Shown here: positions 54,459-61,867 of the stretch, piece by piece
Position numbering within the stretch: position 1 is the stretch's first letter
Layout of the letters: each line of letters opens with the position of its first letter
Notes under the pieces: generated by a model
What the model saw: the letters and a program-made list of their open reading frames with translations, nothing else
The model's database searches: none
What the model was told of the DNA's origin: nothing
NCBI RefSeq assembly: GCF_000720135.1
Contig: NZ_JOIU01000009.1
Location: 124,001 to 188,000 of the forward strand
DNA length: 64,000 nt
DNA from: Streptomyces sp. NRRL S-1022
Lineage (GTDB): Bacteria; Actinomycetota; Actinomycetes; Streptomycetales; Streptomycetaceae
Reading direction: 5' to 3'
Made by a program: the position numbers and the translations under genes

Positions 54459-55826
54459 TTGTTTTCCACCACGGCAGACTTCAGCAGCTGGTTCGCCGAC
54501 CGCTGCCGGGCGCACGAGTACCAGGTGTCCCGGGTTCCCCTCGACCGGCTCGACGGCTGGCGGTTCGAGCGCTCGACCGGGAACCTGGTCCACCGCAGCG
54601 GCCGTTTCTTCTCCGTAGAGGGGCTGGACGTCCGGGGCGCGGGACGGGAGGTGGACGCCTGGCAGCAGCCGATCATCGTCCAGCCCGAGTACGGGATCCT
54701 CGGGATCCTGGTCAAGAGGTTCCACGGGGTCCCGCACTTCCTGCTGCAGGCCAAGATGGAACCGGGCAACGTCAACCTGGTGCAGCTGTCGCCGACCGTG
54801 CAGGCGACGAAGAGCAACTACACCCGGGTGCACGGCGGTAAGCCGGTCCCCTACCTGGAGCACTTCATCGCCCCGCACCGCGGGCGCGTGCTGCACGACG
54901 CGCTCCAGTCCGAGCAGGCCTCCTGGTTCCTGGGCAAGCGCAACCGCAACATGGTCATCGAGACGGACGAGGACGTCGAACTGCTCGACGACTTCTGCTG
55001 GCTGAGCGCGGAGCAGGTCGGCGAACTGCTCGGGGTCGACAACCTCGTCAACATGGACACCCGGACCGTGCTCTCCGGCGCGACACCGTTCCGGCGGACC
55101 GGCCCCGCCCACGGGGACGGCACCTTCCGCCGGGCGCTGGAGCGCGCCTGGCGGCCGGACGCCGAGCCGTACCACGACACGGCGCGGCTGCTGAGCTGGT
55201 TCACCGACGCCAAGTGCCGCTCCTCGCTGGTCCGGCGGCGCCTGCCGCTGGCGCGGGTGCGCGGCTGGTCGCACACCGACGGGACCATCGCCCAGGACGA
55301 GGGCAAGCACTTCACCGTGATCGGGGTGGACGTCCGGGCCAGCAGCCGCGAGGTGGGCAGCTGGTCCCAGGTGATGCTCCAGCCCCGCAGCGAGGGCGTC
55401 ATCGCCTTCCTGGCCAGGACCGTCGGCGGGGTGATGCACCTGCTGGTGCAGGCCAGGACCGAGACCGGGGCCGGCGACCTGATCGAGCTGGCGCCGACGG
55501 TCCACTGCCAGCCGGGCAACTACCCGCTGGGCGGCGCCCGGCCGAGGTTCCTCGACGAGGTGCTCACCGCGCCGCCGGAGCGGATCCGCTTCGAGTCGGT
55601 GCACTCGGAGGAGGGCGGCCGCTTCTACCACGCCCAGAACCGGTACATGCTGGTCGAGGCCGCCGACGACTTCCCGGCCGAGGTCCCGGAGAACTACGCC
55701 TGGATGACGCTCCGCCAGCTCACCGAGTTCGTCCGCTACGGCAACTACCTCAACGTGGAGGCCAGGAGCCTGCTGACCTTCCTCACCTTCGCCGAGCTGG
55801 ACGCCCCCGTGCCGCAGGCCGTCTAG
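54459..55826 (+). CDS. NDP-hexose 2,3-dehydratase
   Basis: A 455-residue protein built of two repeated halves (about 1-225 and 230-455): WRFERSTGNLVHRSGRFFSV versus VRGWSHTDGTIAQDEGKHFT, and WQQPIIVQPEYGILGILVKR versus WSQVMLQPRSEGVIAFLART. Such duplicated proteins (TylX3/EvaA type) remove the 2-hydroxyl of NDP-4-keto-6-deoxyglucose, leading to 2,6-dideoxysugars. The start is TTG 54459, supported by TTGGGAG 5-6 nt upstream. It is probably co-transcribed with the glycosyltransferase. Confidence 0.92.
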   Translation: MFSTTADFSSWFADRCRAHEYQVSRVPLDRLDGWRFERSTGNLVHRSGRFFSVEGLDVRGAGREVDAWQQPIIVQPEYGILGILVKRFHGVPHFLLQAKMEPGNVNLVQLSPTVQATKSNYTRVHGGKPVPYLEHFIAPHRGRVLHDALQSEQASWFLGKRNRNMVIETDEDVELLDDFCWLSAEQVGELLGVDNLVNMDTRTVLSGATPFRRTGPAHGDGTFRRALERAWRPDAEPYHDTARLLSWFTDAKCRSSLVRRRLPLARVRGWSHTDGTIAQDEGKHFTVIGVDVRASSREVGSWSQVMLQPRSEGVIAFLARTVGGVMHLLVQARTETGAGDLIELAPTVHCQPGNYPLGGARPRFLDEVLTAPPERIRFESVHSEEGGRFYHAQNRYMLVEAADDFPAEVPENYAWMTLRQLTEFVRYGNYLNVEARSLLTFLTFAELDAPVPQAV

Positions 55827-55839
55827 CGGCACGCGGACA

Positions 55840-55883
55840 CGCGAGAACGCCCGGCCGGGATCTCCCGGCCGGGCGTTCTCGCG
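55840..55883. terminator. 21-bp perfect inverted repeat between convergent genes
   Basis: 55840-55860 and 55863-55883 are exact reverse complements (left arm starts CGCGAGAACGCCCGG), separated by only 2 nt. It acts for both the 2,3-dehydratase and rmlB transcripts. Confidence 0.85.
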
Positions 55884-55902
55884 CGGGTCGCCGCGCGGGC
55901 GG

Positions 55903-56883
55903 TCAGACCCGCGCCGTCAGCGGCTCCCACCAGGCGCGGTGCTCGCGGTACCAGCGGACCGTCGCGGCCAGACCCTCCGCGAACCGCACGCGCGGGGTGT
56001 ACCCCAGCTCGGTGCGGATCTTGGACCAGTCGACCGAGTACCGGCGGTCGTGCCCCTTGCGGTCCTCGACGTACTCGACGCTGCCGTCCCAGTCGGCCCC
56101 GAGGGCGTCCAGGAGCATGCGGGTGATGTCGTTGTTGGAGAGCTCCTCTCCGCCGCCGATGTTGTACACCTCGCCCGCCCGCCCGCGGGTGCGGACCAGT
56201 TCGATGCCCTGGACGTGGTCGTCTATGTGCAGCCAGTCCCGCACGTTCCCGCCGTCGCCGTACAGCGGCACCTTCCTGCCCTCCATCAGGTGCGTGATGA
56301 ACAGCGGGATGAGCTTCTCGGGGAACTGGTGGTGGCCGTAGTTGTTGGAGCAGCGGGTCACCCGGACGTCCAGGCCGTGCGTGCGGTGGTAGGCGAGCGC
56401 GACCAGGTCGCTGGAGGCCTTCGACGCGGAGTACGGCGAGTTGGGCCGCAGCGGATCGGTCTCGGGCCAGGAACCGGAGTCGATCGAGCCGTAGACCTCG
56501 TCGGTGGAGATGTGCACGAACCGCTCGACGCCCGCCCGGTGCGCGGCGTCGACCAGGGTGTGCGTGCCCAGCACGTTGGTGCGCACGAACTGCGCGCCGC
56601 CGTCGATCGAGCGGTCCACGTGGGACTCGGCGGCGAAGTGGACGACCTGGTCGTGCGCGGCCACCAGCCGCTCCACCGTGCCGGGGTCGCAGATGTCGCC
56701 CTGGACGAAGGAGAACCGGGGATCGGCCTCCACCTCCGCCAGGTTGGCGAGGTTGCCGGCGTAGGTGAGCCGGTCCAGTACGGTCACCCGGACGTCGCCG
56801 GGTCCCTGGGGGCCCAGCAGCGTCCGGACGTAGTGGGAGCCGATGAAACCGGCGCCGCCGGTCACCAGGAGTCGGGTCGTCAT
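55903..56883 (-). CDS. rmlB: dTDP-glucose 4,6-dehydratase
   Basis: A 326-residue extended SDR. RLLVTGGAGFIGSHYVRTLL is the NAD loop, HFAAESHVDRSI the substrate helix, FVHISTDEVYGSI holds Thr-Asp-Glu, and YSASKASSDLVALAYH the Tyr-x3-Lys pair. CSNNYGHHQFPEKLIPLFI and GNVRDWLHIDDHVQGIELVR complete the family pattern. It forms dTDP-4-keto-6-deoxyglucose. Its ATG overlaps the end of rmlA by 4 bp. Confidence 0.97.
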   Translation of the reverse strand: MTTRLLVTGGAGFIGSHYVRTLLGPQGPGDVRVTVLDRLTYAGNLANLAEVEADPRFSFVQGDICDPGTVERLVAAHDQVVHFAAESHVDRSIDGGAQFVRTNVLGTHTLVDAAHRAGVERFVHISTDEVYGSIDSGSWPETDPLRPNSPYSASKASSDLVALAYHRTHGLDVRVTRCSNNYGHHQFPEKLIPLFITHLMEGRKVPLYGDGGNVRDWLHIDDHVQGIELVRTRGRAGEVYNIGGGEELSNNDITRMLLDALGADWDGSVEYVEDRKGHDRRYSVDWSKIRTELGYTPRVRFAEGLAATVRWYREHRAWWEPLTARV

Positions 56884-57947
56884 GACGAGATCTGCACCTT
56901 GCTGTGGTCACCGAGCACGAGCCGGTGGGCGGACGGGGTACGCGGGGCCGGCGTCACCTCGACGTCGCGGCCGATGAGCGAGGCCTCGACCCGGCGGACA
57001 CCGGTGAGCGTCGAGTCCCGCAGCAGGATGGAGTACTCCACCTCGCTGTCCTCGATGCGGCAGCCCTCGGAGATGGAGGTGAAGGGGCCGACGTAGGAGC
57101 CGCTGATCACGGCGCCGGCACCGATGACCGCGGGGCCGACGACCCGGCTGCCGCTGACCCGGGCGCCCTCCTCGATCCGGACCCGGCCGATGATCTCGCT
57201 GCTGGCGTCGACCGTCCCGGCCGTGCGGGGCTCGATCCGCTCCAGGACCGACCGGTTGACCTCCAGCATGTCGGCGACGTTGCCGGTGTCCTTCCAGTAG
57301 CCGGAGATCGTGGTCGACCGCACGTCCCGGCCCTGGTCGATGAGCCACTGGAGGGCGTGGGTGATCTCCAGCTCACCGCGCGCGGAGGGCCGTACCGCAC
57401 GCACGGCCTCGTGCACGGCCGGGGTGAAGAGGTAGACGCCCACCAGGGCGAGGTCGCTCTTGGGGAACTCCGGCTTCTCCACCAGCGAGACCACCCGGCC
57501 CGCCGCGTCCAGCTCCGCCACGCCGAAGGCCCGGGGGTCGAGCACCCGGGTCAGCAGGATGCCCGCGTCCGGCCGCTCCGCGCGGAAGTCGTCCACCAGG
57601 CCGGTGATGCCGCCGACGATGAAGTTGTCGCCGAGGTACATCACGAAGTCGTCGTCACCGAGGAAGTCCCGCGCCACGAGGACCGCGTGGGCGAGGCCCC
57701 GCGGCGCGTCCTGGCGTATGTAGGTCACCTCCAGGCCGAAGCGGGAGCCGTCGCCGACCGCCTCGCGGATCTCGTCGGCGGTGTCCCCCACCACCAGGCC
57801 GACCTCGGTGATGCCGGCGTCGGCGATCGCCTCCAGGCCGTAGAAGAGAACGGGTTTGTTGGCCACCGGCACCAGCTGTTTCGCCGATGTGTGGGTGATG
57901 GGGCGCAGTCGGGTCCCCGACCCGCCGGACAGTACGAGCGCCTTCAT
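56880..57947 (-). CDS. rmlA: Glucose-1-phosphate thymidylyltransferase, long form
   Basis: A 355-residue nucleotidyltransferase with ALVLSGGSGTRLRPITHTSA (nucleotide loop), KQLVPVANKPVLFYGLEAIA and MYLGDNFIVGGITGL; a left-handed beta-helix fills the C-terminus (VDASSEIIGRVRIEEGARVS, VIGAGAVISGSYVGPFTSIS). The long form is typical of antibiotic clusters (StrD type) rather than of cell-wall rhamnose. It makes dTDP-glucose and is coupled to rmlB. Confidence 0.95.
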   Translation of the reverse strand: MKALVLSGGSGTRLRPITHTSAKQLVPVANKPVLFYGLEAIADAGITEVGLVVGDTADEIREAVGDGSRFGLEVTYIRQDAPRGLAHAVLVARDFLGDDDFVMYLGDNFIVGGITGLVDDFRAERPDAGILLTRVLDPRAFGVAELDAAGRVVSLVEKPEFPKSDLALVGVYLFTPAVHEAVRAVRPSARGELEITHALQWLIDQGRDVRSTTISGYWKDTGNVADMLEVNRSVLERIEPRTAGTVDASSEIIGRVRIEEGARVSGSRVVGPAVIGAGAVISGSYVGPFTSISEGCRIEDSEVEYSILLRDSTLTGVRRVEASLIGRDVEVTPAPRTPSAHRLVLGDHSKVQISS

Positions 57948-58090
57948 GTACGAGCCTCCCGAGCAGATGACACCGGTCTTCCCTCCGGCCGCAGCGTGGC
58001 GGCCGGCACTTCAGCAGGGGTGGAGCCGTGCCGGAGGTACGCCGGAACGCCGGTGTCCCGCGCGGGTGCGGGCGGCCGCGGGAGCGCCGG

Positions 58091-58123
58091 TTCAAGCCGC
58101 GTTCAAGGCGCCGGGCGCACACT
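58091..58123 (+). promoter_or_regulatory. SARP-like direct heptamer repeat before the NTF2 gene
   Basis: TTCAAGC (58091-58097) and TTCAAGG (58102-58108) repeat at exactly 11 bp. A weak -10 (CACACT, 58118-58123) starts 9 bp after the second. The geometry is that of SARP activator sites. It lies 66-98 bp upstream of the first gene of the rightward operon and in the divergent region with rmlA. Confidence 0.6.
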
Positions 58124-58188
58124 CGCTGCCCTGGGACCGGGCACCCCCGGCCCGTCCACCTCACAGATCAGCGGAAGGCCCCACCCGC

Positions 58189-58629
58189 ATGCCCAGCACG
58201 GCGAGCTTCACGGACGTCTACACGGCCGCTTCCCAGCACTACGGCCGGCAGGTCCAGCTCCTCGACAGCAACCGGTTCGAGGAGTACGCGCACACCTTCA
58301 CCCCTGACGGGGAGTTCCAGCACACTCCCGGCGTCCCGCCGGCCCGCGGCCACGCCGGGATCATCGAGGAACTGCACCGGTTCAACACCCGCTTCGCGGA
58401 CGACCCGGTGCAGCGGCGGCACATGTTCAGCATGCTCAACCTGACCGAGCGCGAGGACGGCGCCTTCGACGCGACGTTCTACGCCCTGGTCCTCACCACG
58501 CGTCCCGGCGCCAAGCAGCCGGTGGTCGGCCCGAGCTGCCTGGTGCACGACGTCCTCGTGATCGAGGGCGGCGACGTGCGCAACCGCTCCCGCCGGGTGG
58601 AGCACGACCACATGTTCGACGCCGCCTGA
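58189..58629 (+). CDS. NTF2/SnoaL-like protein
   Basis: A 146-residue cone-shaped alpha+beta protein: TDVYTAASQHYGRQVQLLDS, FEEYAHTFTPDGEFQHTPGV, RGHAGIIEELHRFNTRFADD, QRRHMFSMLNLTEREDGAFD and HDVLVIEGGDVRNRSRRVEH. Acid/base His-Asp residues are typical of SnoaL_4 and ActVI-ORFA-like proteins, which act as cyclases or hydroxylase helpers in aromatic polyketide pathways. It opens a run of rightward cluster genes. Confidence 0.8.
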   Translation: MPSTASFTDVYTAASQHYGRQVQLLDSNRFEEYAHTFTPDGEFQHTPGVPPARGHAGIIEELHRFNTRFADDPVQRRHMFSMLNLTEREDGAFDATFYALVLTTRPGAKQPVVGPSCLVHDVLVIEGGDVRNRSRRVEHDHMFDAA

Positions 58630-58675
58630 ACCCCCGTCTCCCGTCCTGTCTTTCGTCCCCCCGGAAAGGAATCGC

Positions 58676-59410
58676 ATGACTGGCAAGCCGGTCGCCCTCG
58701 TCACCGGATCGTCGTCGGGAATCGGCGCCGCCGTGGCCCGCCGCATGGCCGCCGAGGGCATGGCGGTCGTCGTGAACGCGGTGCGCAGCACCGAGGCGGG
58801 CGAGGAACTCGCCGCGTCGCTGCCCGACGCCAGGTTCGTCCGCGCCGACGTGTCCGACGAGACCGAGGCCCGGCAGCTCGTGGAGCAGGCCGTCGCCGAG
58901 TACGGCCGGCTCGACCTGCTGGTCAACAACGCCGGTGTCACCCAGCCGATCCCGCACACGGACCTCGACGCCGTGACCGGCGACGTCTGGCGCAGGATCC
59001 TCGGGCTGAACGTCGTCGGCACCTGGCAGACGACGGTCGCGGCCGTGCCGTGGCTGCGCGAGGCGCCCGGCGGCGGTCACGTCGTCAACATCTCCTCGGT
59101 CGCCGGCACCCGGCCGGCCGGCAGCTCGATCCCCTACGCGGTGAGCAAGGCCGCCGTGGACCACATGACCCGGCTGCTCGCCGGGGCGCTCGGACCCGGT
59201 GTCCGGGTCAACGCGGTCGCGCCGGGCCTGATCGACACCCCGTGGACCCAGGGCTTCACCGAGATCCGGGCCCGGGTCGAGGCCACCACACCGCTGCGCC
59301 GGGTCGGCACGCCCGAGGACGTGGCCGAGGCCGTGGCCGGTCTGCAGCGCGCCACCTACACCACCGGCGAGGTCGTCCTCGTCGACGGCGGCGCCCACCT
59401 GCTGATCTGA
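58676..59410 (+). CDS. SDR family NAD(P)-dependent oxidoreductase
   Basis: A 244-residue classical SDR. TGSSSGIGAAVARRMAAEGM binds NADP, NNAG is present, and NISSVAGTRPAGSSIPYAVS followed by K holds the Ser-Tyr-x3-Lys catalytic residues. The C-terminus ends in the usual TGEVVLVDGGAHLLI. It could be a polyketide ketoreductase or a deoxysugar ketoreductase. AAAGGAATCGC precedes the ATG. Confidence 0.9.
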   Translation: MTGKPVALVTGSSSGIGAAVARRMAAEGMAVVVNAVRSTEAGEELAASLPDARFVRADVSDETEARQLVEQAVAEYGRLDLLVNNAGVTQPIPHTDLDAVTGDVWRRILGLNVVGTWQTTVAAVPWLREAPGGGHVVNISSVAGTRPAGSSIPYAVSKAAVDHMTRLLAGALGPGVRVNAVAPGLIDTPWTQGFTEIRARVEATTPLRRVGTPEDVAEAVAGLQRATYTTGEVVLVDGGAHLLI

Positions 59411-59429
59411 ACCGGAAGGAGCCGGCGCT

Positions 59430-60464
59430 GTGAAGCTCGGCGTGAACCTGACCTACCAGGGCGTGTCGGAACTGGCCGTCACCGCCGAACGCCTCGGCTA
59501 CGACGTCGCCTTCGCCCCCGAGGGCTACCGGTCGGACGCGGCCAGCGTGCTCGGCCTGGTCGCCGGCCGCACCGAACGGATCGGGCTGGCCTCGGGCGTG
59601 ATGCAGATCCCCGCCCGCACCCCGGGGCTGGCCGCGCTCACCGCGGCCACCCTCAACTCGCTCTCGGGCGGCCGGTTCCGGCTCGGGCTCGGGGTGTCCA
59701 ACCCGGACGTCTCCGACGGCTGGTACGGCGTGCCCTTCGACCGGCCGCTGGAACGCACCCGCGAGTACGTGGAGATCGTCCGCAAGGCGCTCTCCGGCGA
59801 GCCGGTGGTCTACGCGGGCGAGCACTACCGGCTGCCGTACTCCGGCGCCGCCGGAGCACCGCTGCACGTCATCACCGAACCGGCGGGCACCTCGGTCCCC
59901 GTCTACCTCGGCGCGGTGGGGCCGCGCAACCTCCGGCTGGCCGGGGAGCTGGCCGACGGCTGGATCGGCGTCTTCGCCGCACCCGAGCAGGTCGCCGAGT
60001 CGGTCGAGCGGATCGCCGCCGGGCGGGCCCTGCACGGCTCCACCATGGCCGGCTTCGAGGTGATCCCGTGCCTGGCCACCTCGGTGGGCGACGACATCGC
60101 GGGCTGTGTCGACCTGCTGCGCGCGCACTACGCCCACCTGATGGGGATCGGCGACCCGGAGCGGAACTTCTACTGCAAGCTGGCCGCCCGGCTCGGCTGG
60201 GAGCAGGAGGCGCGCGAGGTGAGCCTGCGGGTGCGGCGGGGCGACCGGGCGGGCGCGGCGGCGGCGGTGCCGGCGGGCTTCATCGACCGTACGTCGCTGG
60301 TCGGCCCGGTCGACCGGATCGCCGAACGCATGGCGGCCTACGCGGGGGCCGGAGTGACCACGCTCAGCATCATGATCTCGGCCGTCGACACCGACCTGGC
60401 CGGCCGGCTGGCCGTGCTGGAGCAGGCCAGGGAGGCACTGGAGAAGTCCGGCGTGGCGGGCTGA
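59430..60464 (+). CDS. LLM class F420-dependent oxidoreductase
   Basis: A 344-residue luciferase-like TIM barrel starting at GTG 59430 with AAGGAG upstream. VTAERLGYDVAFAPEGYRSD, RTERIGLASGVMQIPARTPG, GLGVSNPDVSDGWYGVPF and VPVYLGAVGPRNLRLAGELA are typical of actinobacterial F420-binding enzymes of polyketide pathways. It probably reduces or oxidises the polyketide skeleton with F420. It follows the SDR gene by 19 bp and is in the same operon. Confidence 0.9.
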   Translation: MKLGVNLTYQGVSELAVTAERLGYDVAFAPEGYRSDAASVLGLVAGRTERIGLASGVMQIPARTPGLAALTAATLNSLSGGRFRLGLGVSNPDVSDGWYGVPFDRPLERTREYVEIVRKALSGEPVVYAGEHYRLPYSGAAGAPLHVITEPAGTSVPVYLGAVGPRNLRLAGELADGWIGVFAAPEQVAESVERIAAGRALHGSTMAGFEVIPCLATSVGDDIAGCVDLLRAHYAHLMGIGDPERNFYCKLAARLGWEQEAREVSLRVRRGDRAGAAAAVPAGFIDRTSLVGPVDRIAERMAAYAGAGVTTLSIMISAVDTDLAGRLAVLEQAREALEKSGVAG

Positions 60465-60562
60465 CCGCACGCGCCGTCCGCCCGCGGATTGCCCTCGCAA
60501 AGGGCCGCGCCGGAGGGCGACTTGAGGACCGGCCGACCGCGCCCGGTGCGCGGCGGCCGGCC

Positions 60563-60592
60563 TTGCGACCCGTTGATGATCAGCGTTACAGT
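60563..60592 (+). promoter_or_regulatory. Promoter of the candidate RNA
   Basis: TTGCGA (60563-60568), an 18-bp spacer and TACAGT (60587-60592) match the HrdB-type consensus TTGACn/TAnnnT well. The start would fall near 60599-60602, just at the beginning of the RNA closing stem. Confidence 0.6.
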
Positions 60593-60601
60593 CTTGGTGA
60601 G

Positions 60602-60740
60602 CCCCGTATGGGCCTACGTATGGAGGTAGCGGCTACTCAGCCAACACAGGGACCGGCACGTCCGTCTCTCGCAGTTTCGTCAACCCCTGAAGCGGGGGTT
60701 CACTGCGCCCATTCCACTGCGTAGGCATGCGGGTTTTTTT
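60602..60740 (+). ncRNA. Candidate structured RNA/leader with T7 terminator, class unknown
   Basis: CCCGTAT (60603-60609) and GCCTACG (60612-60618), separated by a GG bulge, pair with CGTAGGC (60720-60726) and ATGCGGG (60727-60733). The 14-bp stem allows one G-U pair and extends inward by two more pairs, so it encloses about 100 nt and is followed directly by seven T (60734-60740). Inside are GAG-G-UAG/CUACUC (about 60623-60638), GGAC/GUCC (about 60650-60663) and AACCCC/GGGGUU (about 60682-60700) hairpins. The T tract is 56 bp before the Ddn-hemerythrin start, so it can be a riboswitch/attenuator or an independent sRNA. Confidence 0.55.
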
Positions 60741-60796
60741 GTGTTGTCCTCCTGTGCAGCCGCCCTCCTTTCCGGATGGAATCCGAAAGGAAGTGC

Positions 60797-61732
60797 ATGA
60801 GCAAGGAACAGGCCGAGAACAACTGGTCCGGCTTCGACGTCAACGATTTCCAGCGGCGGATCATCGCCGAGTTCCGCGCGAACAACGGCAAGATGACCGG
60901 AATGTTCGAAGGCTGGTCGCTGACCGTGCTGACCACGACCGGGGCCAGGACCGGGCAGCCCCGGGAGACGCCCCTCGGCTACCTCGTCATCGACGGCAAG
61001 GGCGTCGTCGTCGCGTCAGCGAACGGATCGGACCGGCATCCCGCCTGGTACCACAACATCCGCAAGAACCCCATCGTGACGGTCGAGACCGGCGAGGAGA
61101 CCTACCGGGCCATCGCCGCCGTCCCGCAGGGAGCCGAACGCGACCGGCTCTTCGAGCGGGTGGTCGCCGAGGCCCCCGGCTACGGCGACTACCAGGCCAA
61201 GACCACCCGCGAGATCCCCGTCGTCGTCCTGCACCGGATCGAGCCCCGGCCCGGCGAGGAGCGGGTGAAGGGCATGGGCGACTGGATCGTCGAGGTCCAC
61301 GAATGGCTGCGCGGCGAGCTGAGGACGCTGCGCGAGCAGGCGGACCGGGTGATCGACGGCACCGCGGACACCATCGAGGCCACCCCGCCGGACCTCGCCC
61401 AGCAGATGCGCACCCACTGCCTCAGCTTCTGCGGCGCCCTGCGCCGCCACCACACCGGCGAGGACATGGCCGTCTTCCCCTCGCTGGCCGCGCAGTTCCC
61501 CGCGCTCGCCCCGGCGCTCGCCCAGCTGAGCGAGCAGCACAAGGTGGTGGCCCAGCTCCAGGACTCCATCCAGGCGCTCGTCGAGGGCTTCGTACCCGGC
61601 GAGTCCGACCCGGTACGCCTGCGCGCCGAACTGGAGGAGCTGGCCGGCCGCCTGGAGTCCCACTTCGACTTCGAGGAGCAGACCGTGGTGACGGCGCTGA
61701 ACGCCACGGCCGACGCACCGCCGTTCGCCTGA
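60797..61732 (+). CDS. Ddn-type F420-dependent nitroreductase fused to a hemerythrin domain
   Basis: A 311-residue fusion. ATG 60797 follows GGAAAGGAAGTGC. Residues about 1-145 are a Ddn-like split barrel (GWSLTVLTTTGARTGQPRET, HPAWYHNIRKNPIVTVETGE), which uses deazaflavin F420 to reduce quinones or nitro compounds. Residues about 165-300 are a hemerythrin-like four-helix domain with the di-iron pattern RRHHTGEDMAVFP, HKVVAQLQ and HFDFEEQTVV. The pairing of an F420 enzyme with an O2- or NO-binding di-iron site is unusual and suggests a redox sensor or quinone detoxifier. It may depend on the RNA directly upstream. Confidence 0.85.
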   Translation: MSKEQAENNWSGFDVNDFQRRIIAEFRANNGKMTGMFEGWSLTVLTTTGARTGQPRETPLGYLVIDGKGVVVASANGSDRHPAWYHNIRKNPIVTVETGEETYRAIAAVPQGAERDRLFERVVAEAPGYGDYQAKTTREIPVVVLHRIEPRPGEERVKGMGDWIVEVHEWLRGELRTLREQADRVIDGTADTIEATPPDLAQQMRTHCLSFCGALRRHHTGEDMAVFPSLAAQFPALAPALAQLSEQHKVVAQLQDSIQALVEGFVPGESDPVRLRAELEELAGRLESHFDFEEQTVVTALNATADAPPFA

Positions 61733-61746
61733 TCCGGCACGGGCTC

Positions 61747-61764
61747 TTGAGCTGTCCTCTAGCG
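61747..61764 (+). promoter_or_regulatory. SARP-like heptamer pair before the aromatase gene
   Basis: TTGAGCT (61747-61753) and TCTAGCG (61758-61764) lie 11 bp apart and resemble TCGAGCG-type SARP sites at 5 and 6 of 7 bases. A poorer third unit TGCGAGC begins at 61770. They are about 100 bp upstream of the aromatase/cyclase start. Confidence 0.4.
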
Positions 61765-61867
61765 CCCGCTGCGAGCCTCGCCACCGGGTAGCGGCAGCAG
61801 ACCGGCGCGGCCACCGACCGTGGCCGCACGGCCCGGTTCGCCGCGCACCAGGAGGAGAGGAACCACC

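Larger units (their letters stand above)
60465..60796. other. 332-bp interval between two cluster genes, holding a candidate RNA gene
   Basis: It contains a Streptomyces vegetative-type promoter (60563-60592), a structured RNA candidate with T7 tail (60602-60740) and the ribosome site of the Ddn-hemerythrin gene. No protein-coding gene is credible, although a 38-codon open frame exists inside the RNA. Confidence 0.65.

Noticed and set aside
60608-60724. A 38-codon open frame starting MGLRMEVAATQPTQG within the candidate RNA
   Set aside because: No ribosome site, its bases are committed to the paired stem and hairpins, and no runs of one amino acid to suggest an attenuator peptide. A leader peptide cannot be fully excluded.
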